Assembly: GCA_963731745.1 (NCBI GenBank)
Contig: CAVSWT010000018.1
Coordinates: forward strand, 1-64,000
Length of the DNA stretch: 64,000 nucleotides
Direction of reading: 5' to 3'
Source of the DNA: CAVSWT01 sp963731745
Lineage (GTDB): Bacteria; Bacteroidota; Ignavibacteria; Ignavibacteriales; Ignavibacteriaceae
This document shows positions 28,353 through 37,713 of the stretch, in pieces. The stretch's first letter is position 1, and each line of letters begins with the position of its first letter. A program made the translations under genes and the position numbers. The notes under the pieces are model-generated. The model had not been told where the DNA came from and ran no database searches. It saw nothing but the letters and a program-made list of their open reading frames with translations.

Positions 28353-28790
28353 TTATTTTTGCTCGTTAAATTTTGAATTAAAATCTATTATCCATTCGAT
28401 ACCGTATTTGTCTCTAAACATTCCAAAATATGTACCCCACGGACTGTCGTCAATAGGTACTTCAATACTTCCGCCTGCTGAAAGTCCGCTAAATAATTTG
28501 TCGGCTTCTTCACGACTGTCTGCGTTAATTACTATTTTGGATCTGTTTTCATTTTCATTTACCCGCCCCATACTTTCCGGAACATCATTGCCCATTAACA
28601 TGTTTTTGCCAATTGGCAATGCAATGTGCATTAACTTATTTGCTTCATTTTCTGCTACCGGCAGTTCCGGGCTCGCTATATCTTTGAAGCGTACAATGTT
28701 TGTGAACTCTCCGCCAAATACTGATTTGTAAAAATTGAATGCTTCTTCTGCATTTCCGTTAAAGTTTACGTGTGGATTGATAAGTGCCAT
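28353..28790 (-). CDS. VOC-family (PhnB-like / glyoxalase superfamily) protein
   Basis: The 145-residue protein matches the PhnB-like VOC family: NPHVNFNGNAEEAFNFYKSV at the start, then GGEFTNIVRFKD, a central MHIALPIG strand and a final WGTYFGMFRDKYGIEWIID. These proteins have paired beta-alpha-beta-beta-beta units and often bind a metal, but PhnB-like members have no assigned reaction. The start is supported by an upstream AGGAGGTT (28800-28807 read on the minus strand). Confidence 0.88.
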   Translation of the reverse strand: MALINPHVNFNGNAEEAFNFYKSVFGGEFTNIVRFKDIASPELPVAENEANKLMHIALPIGKNMLMGNDVPESMGRVNENENRSKIVINADSREEADKLFSGLSAGGSIEVPIDDSPWGTYFGMFRDKYGIEWIIDFNSKFNEQK

Positions 28791-28879
28791 AATTTTATTT
28801 AACCTCCTATAATAATAGATACTTTAAAAACTTCTTTAATGTTGTTTTTGTTACAGTACTAATATCGCTAGCCAAAGAA

Positions 28880-29155
28880 CATATTATTGCGGTGTAAATG
28901 CGACAATATTAGAGGCGGAATACGACAAATACTGTTAGTAATAATTTTAAAATAGAAATTGTCTCCAAAGAATAATAGCTGACAATTTAATGTTCCACTG
29001 AATTGCGGTATTAACTTTTTGCTTTTCATCATCAAAGTTTAACACTTCAATTCAAAGGTGTAGCTTACTTGGTTATCACAGGTTAACACCTCGATTTATC
29101 GGGGTGATTGCACAGAGAAAGCTAACACCCTCAACCGTTTCAACGGTTTACAAAT
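28880..29155. repeat. Spacer rich in GGTGTTAAC-like repeats, with an AACCGTT hairpin
   Basis: This gap below the NtrC-type gene holds degenerate GCGGTGTAAATGC (28889), GCGGTATTAAC (29005-29015), GGTTAACACC (near 29081) and CTAACACCC (near 29121). It also holds a 7-bp hairpin AACCGTT/AACGGTT near 29133-29148 that may help end the regulator transcript. No gene was seen. Confidence 0.5.
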
Positions 29156-30562
29156 TTACTCATGCCTATACTTTTCAGGATCAAGTTCATAGTTTTTAAG
29201 CAGCCGGTGAATATTTCGCCTGGTCATGCCTGCTTCTTCGGAAACCTTTGTTACATTGCCTTTATACTTTTCAAGCAATGTTAATAAATATCTCCTTTCA
29301 ATATTGGAGATTATTTTATGTTTAACTTCCGCCAATGTATCCTCAGAATCAACGGCAGCCGGATTCTCATTATATCCCTGCCTTAAGTTATCAGGCAGTT
29401 CATTTGCGCTTATGAAATTATTCTTTGCCAAAACAACAGCCCGTTCAATAACATTCTCAAGTTCACGCACATTTCCCGGCCAGTTGTAAGATTCAAATAT
29501 TTCTTTTACTTCTTCAGTAAAACCGGAAATATTTTTACCGGCTTTTTGGGAATTTTTTTCTAAAAAGTGTTCTGCAATAAGGATAATATCATCCTTTCTT
29601 TCTCTTAAAGGCGGGATGTTAATGTGGATTACATTTAACCTGTAATAAAAATCTTCTCTCAGCTTATTTTCTTCCAGCATGGATTTAAGTTCTCGGTTAG
29701 TAGCAGAAATTATCCGGAAATCGGAATGGATTAATTCATTACCGCCAAGCCTTCGCAGTTGATGATCTTGAAGTACGCGTAGTAATTTAGCCTGCAAGCC
29801 TGAATTCATTTCGCATACTTCATCAAGAAAGAAGGTGCCATTGTTGGCATATTCAAGAAGTCCAATTTTTCTTTTAGAAGCATCTGTAAAAGCACCTTTT
29901 TCATAGCCGAATAATTCCGCTTCAAATATATGTTCGGGCAGGGCGCCGCAGTTTACAGGAACAAACGGATTTGTTTTTCTATTGCTGTGAGCATGGATAC
30001 TTCTGGCGATTAATTCTTTACCGGTACCGCTTTCACCTGTAATCAAAATGTTTGCATCGGAATTAGAAACTGCTTCTATTATTTCAAATATTTTTTTTAT
30101 TTCTGAACTGTTGCCAACTATATTATCAAATTTAAATTTATCATCAAGCTGCTTTAAAAGATTCTCTCTTTCCTTAAAAAGCTGCCGCTGTCTTAATCCT
30201 TTTTCAATTACAATTTTTAATTTTTTTGTATCAACAGGTTTTTCAAGAAAATCAAAAGCGCCTGCTCTCATTGCATTAACTGCTCTTTCTATGGTACCGT
30301 ATGCTGTAAAAATTATAACCGGAGTTTTGGGAGCCAGCTTTGTTGCCTCTTTAATTATTTCATTTCCATCGATGCCGGGCATCAGCAAATCACAAAAGAT
30401 TAAATCGAATTCTTCTTTCATAAAATATTCAATTGCTGAGTAACCATCGGAAACCGGAACCGATTGAAAGCCAAGCGCAGATAAAATGCTTGTAAAACCG
30501 CTGAGCATGTCCGGCTCATCATCTATTACAAGAATCTTAGCTGTATTATTATTTGTTTCCAT
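29156..30562 (-). CDS. NtrC-family sigma-54-dependent response regulator
   Basis: This 468-residue regulator has an N-terminal receiver (about 8-122) with phospho-acceptor Asp58 in LIFCDLLMPG. An AAA+ sigma-54 activator domain (about 145-380) has Walker A GESGTGKE at 176-183, the sigma-54-contact loop as GAFTDA at 223-228 and Walker B FFLDEV. A Fis-type helix-turn-helix lies at the C terminus (NVTKVSEEAGMTRRNIHRLL). It lies 5 bp downstream of its likely cognate kinase. On phosphorylation it should oligomerise and drive sigma-54 promoters. No -24/-12 site was recognised in the window. Confidence 0.96.
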   Translation of the reverse strand: METNNNTAKILVIDDEPDMLSGFTSILSALGFQSVPVSDGYSAIEYFMKEEFDLIFCDLLMPGIDGNEIIKEATKLAPKTPVIIFTAYGTIERAVNAMRAGAFDFLEKPVDTKKLKIVIEKGLRQRQLFKERENLLKQLDDKFKFDNIVGNSSEIKKIFEIIEAVSNSDANILITGESGTGKELIARSIHAHSNRKTNPFVPVNCGALPEHIFEAELFGYEKGAFTDASKRKIGLLEYANNGTFFLDEVCEMNSGLQAKLLRVLQDHQLRRLGGNELIHSDFRIISATNRELKSMLEENKLREDFYYRLNVIHINIPPLRERKDDIILIAEHFLEKNSQKAGKNISGFTEEVKEIFESYNWPGNVRELENVIERAVVLAKNNFISANELPDNLRQGYNENPAAVDSEDTLAEVKHKIISNIERRYLLTLLEKYKGNVTKVSEEAGMTRRNIHRLLKNYELDPEKYRHE

Positions 30563-30567
30563 TTTTT

Positions 30568-32301
30568 TTACTCCGCCTTTAATGGAAGAAAAATTATAAA
30601 TGCCGTTCCTTTTCCTTCAACAGATTTAAGAGAAATATTACCTTTGTGTCTTGCAATAATTGCTTTCGCAATTGACAATCCCAGCCCTGTCCCATTTGAT
30701 TTTAACTTTGTGCTGAAGAATGGATTAAAAACTTTCTCGATATTTTCTTTCGCAATTCCAATCCCGTTATCTTTAATTTCGATTTCAATTCCTTCAATCT
30801 TTTTATTTGAAGGGAGTATTGTAACTGTAATCTCTCCGCGCATTTTAACAGCATCAACGGCATTATTTAAAATATTAATCAATACTTGTTCAAGCTGCCT
30901 CTGATCTGCCTTAATTAGCGGAATTGAGTTATTGTAATTTTTAATAATACTTATTTGTTTGGCTTTAAAACGATGCCCCAGCAAATACAAACATTCCTCT
31001 GTCAAATCTTTAATATTAATTGTTTCAGGTTTAAACGTCATTCTCTGCGAATAGTTCAAAAGGCTTTTTGTGTAGTCGCTTATTCTTAAAGTCTGACGTT
31101 TAACTATGTTTAGCACATTGCCTACCTCGCCTTCATAATTTTCTTTCAGCATTAATCCGTCAATATGTGCAGAAATTATTCCGGTGGGAGTATTAATTTC
31201 ATGTGCAACGGAATCGACCAGTTCTCCGATAGAAGCCATCTTAGAAGCCTGGTTTAATTGTTCCTGATAGAGTTGAACCTGCTCTAAATTTCTATTCGCT
31301 TCCTCAGCACGTACTCTTTTTAAATTTACTACATAAATAAGAACACTGAAAAACAATATTACCGCAAGGATAACAAAGCCGAGTAAAAAAAATATTTTGA
31401 ATTTACCCCGCAGGCTTTCAGTTACTTTTGTTATGTCTGCGGAAATTACCAGTATCCATTTCTCATTAAGTATTTTAATGGGATAATAAGCCATAACCTT
31501 AGCCGGCTGATCAATTATAACATTATATTCTCCAATTGAGGGACTGTGTGCTTTTAACATAATTTTTTGTGCATCAAAAGAAACGTGACAGTCAAAACAA
31601 TCTTTAGTTGTGTTGTTGATTGAACGGAAAAGCATTTCATGATGGCTGGGATGATAAATTAATCTTCCGTCGGAATCAATTATCCAGGCAAAATCCTGCT
31701 TACTTAATTTCAATGGCTTTATATACTGATTTACAAGTAGATTAAAATTTATTAGGTATCCTACATACCCAATTATTTCTTCCGGGTTTTGATGAGTTTC
31801 ATTTGTAATTGGAATTATTACTTCAAAATAAACATCGGCGGTGCTGTCTTTTTTTTCATCTCTTACAACTTTGGTTAAATACGTTCCTGCATTTTTAATT
31901 TTAGATGATATGTTTTCTAATTTATATTTATTTGTTATTTCCGGAACTTGAATGCCTGACGAACACAGCAGTTCACCTGATTTATAAAATATAAATATTG
32001 AACTAATTATATTTGATTCATAAGAATATAAAAATTGATTAAGAAATTTCACCGACCCATTATCCATTTTTTTTATTTCAGGTATTGAGGAGAGGAAATT
32101 TATGTCGTTGGAAATATGATTAAGAAAATAGCTGATACCCGCGGCGGCGTTTTTAGCCATTTCCAGCTGCTGAAGCTGGTAATCTTTTTTTTCGTCTTCA
32201 ATTGTGCGGGTATAAATTTCGACCACAAGAAAAGCAAATAAAATAACAAAGGCGAGTGTGCCGGAAATGATCCAGTATTTTCTGAACTTCCCGTTATTCA
32301 T
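30568..32301 (-). CDS. Sensor histidine kinase with periplasmic Cache-like domain bearing a CXXCH haem motif
   Basis: The 577-residue kinase has membrane segments at about 8-28 and 302-326 bounding a periplasmic Cache-like sensor. The sensor contains AWIIDSDGRLIYHPS and then Cys235-Phe-Asp-Cys238-His239, a c-type haem attachment motif with further His residues nearby (HPSHHE). Cytoplasmic HisKA has phospho-acceptor His367 in SVAHEINTP, followed by HATPase boxes LINILNNAVDA, DNGIGIA and GTGLGLSIAKAI. It is transcribed with the NtrC-type regulator. Haem-c sensor kinases are known in metal-respiring bacteria, so a redox or gas signal is plausible but inferred. The motif could be fortuitous. Confidence 0.93.
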   Translation of the reverse strand: MNNGKFRKYWIISGTLAFVILFAFLVVEIYTRTIEDEKKDYQLQQLEMAKNAAAGISYFLNHISNDINFLSSIPEIKKMDNGSVKFLNQFLYSYESNIISSIFIFYKSGELLCSSGIQVPEITNKYKLENISSKIKNAGTYLTKVVRDEKKDSTADVYFEVIIPITNETHQNPEEIIGYVGYLINFNLLVNQYIKPLKLSKQDFAWIIDSDGRLIYHPSHHEMLFRSINNTTKDCFDCHVSFDAQKIMLKAHSPSIGEYNVIIDQPAKVMAYYPIKILNEKWILVISADITKVTESLRGKFKIFFLLGFVILAVILFFSVLIYVVNLKRVRAEEANRNLEQVQLYQEQLNQASKMASIGELVDSVAHEINTPTGIISAHIDGLMLKENYEGEVGNVLNIVKRQTLRISDYTKSLLNYSQRMTFKPETINIKDLTEECLYLLGHRFKAKQISIIKNYNNSIPLIKADQRQLEQVLINILNNAVDAVKMRGEITVTILPSNKKIEGIEIEIKDNGIGIAKENIEKVFNPFFSTKLKSNGTGLGLSIAKAIIARHKGNISLKSVEGKGTAFIIFLPLKAE

Positions 32302-32571
32302 TTAATTTGAGTTTAATAAATAAAATTCTTTAATCGGTTCTAATTTAGGAACCTGGTTAAAGCTTAATCGTTGTTAACAACAATCATGAAGTCAAACTAA
32401 TAAAAAAAATCAGTAAACTAAATAATTAAAAGTTTAATTTTATCCTTTCAGACATACACTAATAACAATTAAATGAATTTGTTAATTGAATCTATTTTGG
32501 TAAAACATTAGATTACATTTGTAATAAATATTAAAAGCAAGATTTACGGAAAATATTTAAAATGAAGATTA

Positions 32572-33924
32572 ATGTTTAAAAAAATACTATTTATATTTAT
32601 CATGTTATCTGCTGTTGCCTTCAGTCAGTCATACCCAGATCAATATTATTCATATCAAAAAGATAGTTTAATGGCCAGAATCGAAAGTCTGAATGGCATT
32701 GAAGTTTCTGCCGATGGCAAAAGTATTATGCTTTCTTCCGGCATGACTAATGGATCAGTAATATTTAAAGCTGATTCATCCTCATATCCTTTTAACCGGG
32801 GATTGGCTTCATGGAATGGCCATGTACCAAATGATAAAAGCAGCTTTAAAGTTTCAATGAGATATTATAAAAGCAGCTGGTCACCATGGCTTACAATTGG
32901 TTATTGGAAAAATAATTTTTGGCCTTCTTCATATTTATACGGTAGCACAAGTTTCAGCGGGGGAAAGATCGATGTTGATTATACTGTTCTGAATTCATAT
33001 TACTCCAAATGGCAGTTCAAAGTTGAAATGAAAAGAACAAGCAGCAATGAACAATCACCATCATTATGGAAGCTTAGCTTTTTTGTAAGTGATCAGAAAA
33101 CAACAGATAATGTGAACATAACTTCAATTGTAAACGACAAACCGCCTGCTATATTTATTCCTACGACTCATTATTATCAATACTCACTTGACCCGGGAAT
33201 AGGAGGAGATATTTGCTCTCCAACTTCAGTATCAATGGTTTTGAAAAGTTATAATGTTGATGTGGATCCTTTGCAGTTTGCGAGAGATAATTTTGATGAT
33301 TATTGGAATATGTTTGGAGTATGGCCAAAGGCAGTTCAGAATGCAGCTGAATATAATTTGAATGGTGAAGTCTCACGGTATAGAACCTGGAGCCAAGCTT
33401 ATGAAGTTTTAGCTGCCGGCGGAAGAATTGTAATGTCTGTGGGTTTACCTTTATACTCAGGGCATTTAATGATGCTTGCGGGTTTTGATTCCCAGGGCAA
33501 TCCGCTTGTTCATGATCCTGCAAAGTCAAAAGGATATGGATATAAATTTAATAAAACTTCTCTTTCTCAATCCTGGTTCAATAAAGGGGGAGTGGCTTAT
33601 ACGTTTTTCCAGGATTCAACAACTACAACTTCAGTTGAAAATAAAAATCCGACTGAGATTGTTACTGATTTTAATTTAAGTGTATTTCCAAATCCGTTTA
33701 ATCCTCAAACAGTTATAAGGGTTGAAGCGCTTGCAAAAAATTTCGCTGAAATTTCAATATACGACATAACCGGTAAACAGGTTGAAACATTATTTAAAGG
33801 CGAGATTCAACACGGCATACATAACTTCAAATGGAACGCTTCTAATCTTCCTTCCGGGATGTATTTGATTAGAACTGTAAGCGGAAGTTATGTTAAAACG
33901 GTTAAAGCTTTGTTGATAAAATAA
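32572..33924 (+). CDS. C39-like cysteine peptidase family protein, type IX secreted
   Basis: The 450-residue protein has signal peptide FKKILFIFIMLSAVAFSQS and an N-terminal beta-rich domain (about 25-180). A C39_2-type papain-like domain follows, with Cys215 in GGDICSPTSVSMVL, His298 in LYSGHLMMLAGF and Asp315 in VHDPA. It ends with a sorting domain (VFPNPFNPQTVIRVEA, DITGKQVETL, KALLIK). Export by the type IX system is inferred from the tail. It may cleave peptides or bind them on the cell surface; the target is unknown. The gene is divergent from the kinase/NtrC pair. Confidence 0.87.
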   Translation: MFKKILFIFIMLSAVAFSQSYPDQYYSYQKDSLMARIESLNGIEVSADGKSIMLSSGMTNGSVIFKADSSSYPFNRGLASWNGHVPNDKSSFKVSMRYYKSSWSPWLTIGYWKNNFWPSSYLYGSTSFSGGKIDVDYTVLNSYYSKWQFKVEMKRTSSNEQSPSLWKLSFFVSDQKTTDNVNITSIVNDKPPAIFIPTTHYYQYSLDPGIGGDICSPTSVSMVLKSYNVDVDPLQFARDNFDDYWNMFGVWPKAVQNAAEYNLNGEVSRYRTWSQAYEVLAAGGRIVMSVGLPLYSGHLMMLAGFDSQGNPLVHDPAKSKGYGYKFNKTSLSQSWFNKGGVAYTFFQDSTTTTSVENKNPTEIVTDFNLSVFPNPFNPQTVIRVEALAKNFAEISIYDITGKQVETLFKGEIQHGIHNFKWNASNLPSGMYLIRTVSGSYVKTVKALLIK

Positions 33925-34017
33925 TATCAGGCGAATAAGGGGTTGTTAAAATTATGTGGTCAGAAACGATATACAAACAGTGCAATTTGTTTTGAATCAA
34001 AACTGTCGCTATAATAA

Positions 34018-34681
34018 TTATATTTCCGGAATAAATGTTTTTGTTATACTGTCAACCACATCTCTGTAATAAATGTAAGTTTTAAAATCTACTTCTCGAA
34101 AATTGAAATTTTCTGAAGCCCTAACTAAGAATTCGCTATCCTCACTGTAATCGAAGATTTTTAAATCCATTTAATTCCGTGAAAACTTTTTTCTTTCCAA
34201 AAAAGGTTGCGCCAATAGTACACTTTGAAAGATGAATAAATTCGGAAGGATTATCTTTATCCCTAACATATTCATCTCCAATAATTTTAACACCGCCATA
34301 AATCAAATCTATATCGAGATTTTTTGTCATAAATGATATTCTTTTTGACAAATGGTCCTTTGCATAACGATCATCACTATCAATAAATGTTATGAAGTTT
34401 CCATTGGAAAGTCTAATTCCTCTATTGCGGCTTAAAGGAAGTTTCATATTCGGCTGCGAAAGAATTTTTATATTTTCACTATTAGCTTCATAATCTTTTA
34501 GAATTTGAAGCGAATTATCAGTGCTGCCGTCATCAATGGCAATTAACTCCCAATCATTAAAAGTTTGATTTAAAACTGAATCTATACAGCGGTTCAAATA
34601 TGCGGCTCTGTTATATACTGTAAGAATAATGGAAACAGAGGGGAGCGAATTGAAAGCTTTAAATGAAAATTGGTTTACCAT
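34018..34681 (-). pseudogene. Family 2 glycosyltransferase, C-terminal frame break
   Basis: The N-terminal frame (34142-34681) is a GT-A family 2 glycosyltransferase: PSVSIILTVYNRAAYLNRCI, LIAIDDGSTDNS, RNRGIRLSNGNFITFIDSDD (the DXD-like site) and FFGKKKVFTELNGF. The normal continuation is in another frame: FDYSEDSEFLVRASENFNFR, then YIYYRDVVDSITK to a stop at 34018-34020. Removing one base from TTTTT at 34158-34162 (A5 in the coding sense) restores one frame of 220 residues. It would transfer a sugar to a surface glycan or lipid; donor and acceptor are unknown. The gene is isolated, without other glycan genes. Confidence 0.82.
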
Positions 34682-34796
34682 AATTCACCAATAATATTAA
34701 TAGAATTTTATTATTGTACTAAGCCCAACGCGATTTACTTTTTAAAATAGAAAAAAAATATGAAATAATTGATTGCTTAATTATTCTTTTATTTTC

Positions 34797-36104
34797 CTAC
34801 CACAACTTATTTCCAACAGCCTGATAAACTTCATAGGAGTTTAATACATTATGATAAAGCACCTGAACAAACTGAAGTTCAGCTTCAGATAGAGAAGTCT
34901 CAGCATCTATCAAATCCAGATTGGTAATAACTCCGTCTCTATAACTTATTTCAGCTCTTTCGACCGCCATTTTAGCCTGTTCAACCTGAAGTTTTGTGTT
35001 ACGAAATTTTGCTAGATTTGAATTGTAATCAGAAACAGATTTTTGTACATCCAATTTGATATTCCGTTGAATCTCTAAAATCTTAGCAGAAGTAGTTTTT
35101 AAATTTGCTTCCGCTTCTTCTATCTTTCCCTCTTTTAAGTTGCCGTTGAATATTGGAATTTTAGCATTCACACCAGCAGCCCAGTTGCCTCTTAATACTT
35201 GAAGATTTGGTTCATAGCCATTTTTAAATCCGTAGTTAGCGAATACATTTAACATGGGTTTATCAGATAATGATGCTATCTGCTTTGATAAGCTTGCGGT
35301 ATTTTCAGCGTCTTTTGCTAGAATTATTTCAGGCCTATTTTTATAAGCTTCATTTAACAGAGAGTCCGAATTAAAAGAAGTTGAATCGGCATTAAAATCG
35401 CCTGAGATTATAATTTTTATGTTATCATTCCAACCCATTAAACTATTAAGATAAATTTTAGCATTTGATAATCCATTTTGTAAATCAATTTTTTGATTTT
35501 GCACAGCAGCCACTTTTACTTTAGTTGTTAGAATATCATAATCTGTTGCGCTGCCGCTTTGAACCATTTTGGAAGTTAATTCAATATGTTTATTAAGATT
35601 ATTAATCTGCTCATCTTTTACATCAATACTTTTTTCAAGAAATAATATAGAATAAAATGCCTTTGCAGTCTGATACGCTAAATTATTTTTAATTAAAGTT
35701 ACTTTATCTTCTGAAGAAAGTTTGTAGCTTTTTGAGAGTTCTACCAGTGCATCTCTTTTGCCAAAATCATAAAGCAGTTCTCTGGCTGAAACGTGCACAT
35801 CATAATTATTGTTCGGAGCCAAATAAAGATTATCACCTCCAAAATTGAATGAAGGAATAGGGCCGATTCTTGTGTATGATAGCTCACCGTCAACCTCCGG
35901 ATAATAATAACTTTCCTGCTGACTTATTTTTGCCGCTGCCGAATTAATTTGTTCTTCAGCTTGCCTTAGTAAAGGCTGGTTGGTCAATGCCTGCTTGATA
36001 GCTTCGCTTAATGTAAGCTGCTTTGTATTTTGTTCCTGCGCATTACAATTAATTATCAAAAGATTAATTGAAAATAAATAAAAAATAAAAGATCTGAATT
36101 TCAT
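34797..36104 (-). CDS. TolC-family outer-membrane efflux protein
   Basis: The 435-residue product has a signal peptide (FYLFSINLLIINCNAQ) and two OEP repeats of long helices and short strands. Examples are TLSEAIKQALTNQPLLRQAE near the start and ISYRDGVITNLDLIDAETSL near the end, the classic TolC second-repeat pattern. It is the last gene of the tetR-emrA-emrB-tolC set, beginning 25 bp after the MFS gene. It should form the outer-membrane channel of the pump. Confidence 0.94.
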   Translation of the reverse strand: MKFRSFIFYLFSINLLIINCNAQEQNTKQLTLSEAIKQALTNQPLLRQAEEQINSAAAKISQQESYYYPEVDGELSYTRIGPIPSFNFGGDNLYLAPNNNYDVHVSARELLYDFGKRDALVELSKSYKLSSEDKVTLIKNNLAYQTAKAFYSILFLEKSIDVKDEQINNLNKHIELTSKMVQSGSATDYDILTTKVKVAAVQNQKIDLQNGLSNAKIYLNSLMGWNDNIKIIISGDFNADSTSFNSDSLLNEAYKNRPEIILAKDAENTASLSKQIASLSDKPMLNVFANYGFKNGYEPNLQVLRGNWAAGVNAKIPIFNGNLKEGKIEEAEANLKTTSAKILEIQRNIKLDVQKSVSDYNSNLAKFRNTKLQVEQAKMAVERAEISYRDGVITNLDLIDAETSLSEAELQFVQVLYHNVLNSYEVYQAVGNKLW

Positions 36105-36129
36105 ATTATTTGCTCCGTTAAAAATCTAT

Positions 36130-37710
36130 CTAGTCCATAAGCTCAACTTTTTCTCCTGATTTATTTTTATGATAACGCAGAAAAAAAAGTGGAATTAAAA
36201 TAAACAAAGTTATTACCGCACCAACTAAAAAATCATCGTTAATTCCTTGTATAAAAGCCTGGCCTGCTACATTCTTAAGAATAAGAGCTTTGGCTCTAAT
36301 AGCTAAATCATTTCCGCTTCCGCCAACAGACTGCTGAATGAAATGTTTCATGCCGTAAATCGTATGCTGGTAAATATCTGAATAAGGGTCCACAGCTTGT
36401 CCAAAAGTTTGAGTGTGGAATATTACTCTGCGGGTTAAAAGCGTTCCCAAAATTGCAACTCCAAAACTACCGCCAACCTGCCTGATGGTGTTAAACAAAC
36501 CGGTTGCCTGTGCCATTTTTTGTTTTGGGATATCATTTAAAGCAATAGTGCTTAAGGGGATGAACATAAATCCAAGTCCAAATCCTCTGATAATAAGAGG
36601 CAGCATTATTGCACTATGTTCAGTTGTTAAAGACAAATCTTTATACAGGTACATACTGAAGAAGGTTAACACAATACCAATAAATATTGGAATCTTAGGA
36701 TTTAATTTATCAGTCATCCAGCCTGCAACAGGGGACATTATTGCTTGAATAATTCCTACCGGGAAAAATACAAGCCCGGCTTGCAATGCTGTATAGTTGA
36801 GAGAGTTCTGTAAGTAAAGCGGAAGTAAAAATGAGTTCCCGAAAAAAGCTAATCCGAAAATGAACATCATAATGTTCGCCATACCAAAATTTCTGAACTT
36901 CAAAATTCGAAGATCAATGATGGGATGCTTAACACTCAGCTCAGCAGATATAAAAATCACAAAACTAACAAACGAAATAGCAAAACATGCCAAAATAAAA
37001 TCGGATGTCCAGCCGCCTGTGTTCCAATCAGCATTTCCATCTGATAATGCTAATAGGAGAAATACTAAAAATAATGTCATTGAAATAAAACCAACTAAAT
37101 CGAATTTCCTTACATGCTCGGTTTTATATTCTCTTAGAATAATTAATGTCGCAACTAAGGCAACTATTCCGACGGGAACATTTACATCAAAGATTGCGTG
37201 CCAGCTGAAGCTGTCAATAAGGTATCCGCCAACCATCGGTCCCAGAGAGATTGAAGCTGCGGCAGCAACTCCCCAAAATCCTAAAGCCATTCCTCTTTGC
37301 TCAGGGGGAAATTCTCGAGTTACAATTGCCATTCCTACCGGCATTATAAATCCGGCGCCTGCTCCTTGAAGTACACGCATGATTATAAGAATGTTTTCAT
37401 TAGGTGAAAGGCTGCAAAGTAACGAGCCCAGTGTAAATAGAAATAATCCCATAAAGTAAGTCCGCTTATATCCAAAGTGGTCTGCAATCCAGCCTGAAGA
37501 AGGAAGCACCACAGCAAAAACTAAAAGATAAGCAGTAAGTATCCATTCAATTTTATCTACACTAGTGCCGAAAGCTGCCATCATTTTTGGCAGGCCTACA
37601 TTTACAATGGTAACATCCAGCACCGCCATAAATGTTCCAATCATTACATTCGCAAGCACCCACCATTTGTATGAAGAATGAGTGTGAAGATTATTTAAAT
37701 TCTTTGCCAT
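36130..37710 (-). CDS. emrB: DHA2-family (EmrB/QacA-type) drug:H+ antiporter
   Basis: The 526-residue MFS transporter has about 14 membrane helices. Helix 1 carries FMAVLDVTIVNVGLPKM, and motif A-like GWIADHFGYKRTYFMG and motif C-like GAAIS/LGPMVGGYLID regions are present, as in DHA2 proteins. It begins 3 bp after the membrane-fusion gene and precedes tolC, making a tripartite pump. Family members export hydrophobic drugs and uncouplers using the proton gradient; the actual substrate is not shown by the sequence. Confidence 0.94.
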   Translation of the reverse strand: MAKNLNNLHTHSSYKWWVLANVMIGTFMAVLDVTIVNVGLPKMMAAFGTSVDKIEWILTAYLLVFAVVLPSSGWIADHFGYKRTYFMGLFLFTLGSLLCSLSPNENILIIMRVLQGAGAGFIMPVGMAIVTREFPPEQRGMALGFWGVAAAASISLGPMVGGYLIDSFSWHAIFDVNVPVGIVALVATLIILREYKTEHVRKFDLVGFISMTLFLVFLLLALSDGNADWNTGGWTSDFILACFAISFVSFVIFISAELSVKHPIIDLRILKFRNFGMANIMMFIFGLAFFGNSFLLPLYLQNSLNYTALQAGLVFFPVGIIQAIMSPVAGWMTDKLNPKIPIFIGIVLTFFSMYLYKDLSLTTEHSAIMLPLIIRGFGLGFMFIPLSTIALNDIPKQKMAQATGLFNTIRQVGGSFGVAILGTLLTRRVIFHTQTFGQAVDPYSDIYQHTIYGMKHFIQQSVGGSGNDLAIRAKALILKNVAGQAFIQGINDDFLVGAVITLFILIPLFFLRYHKNKSGEKVELMD

Positions 37711-37713
37711 GGA

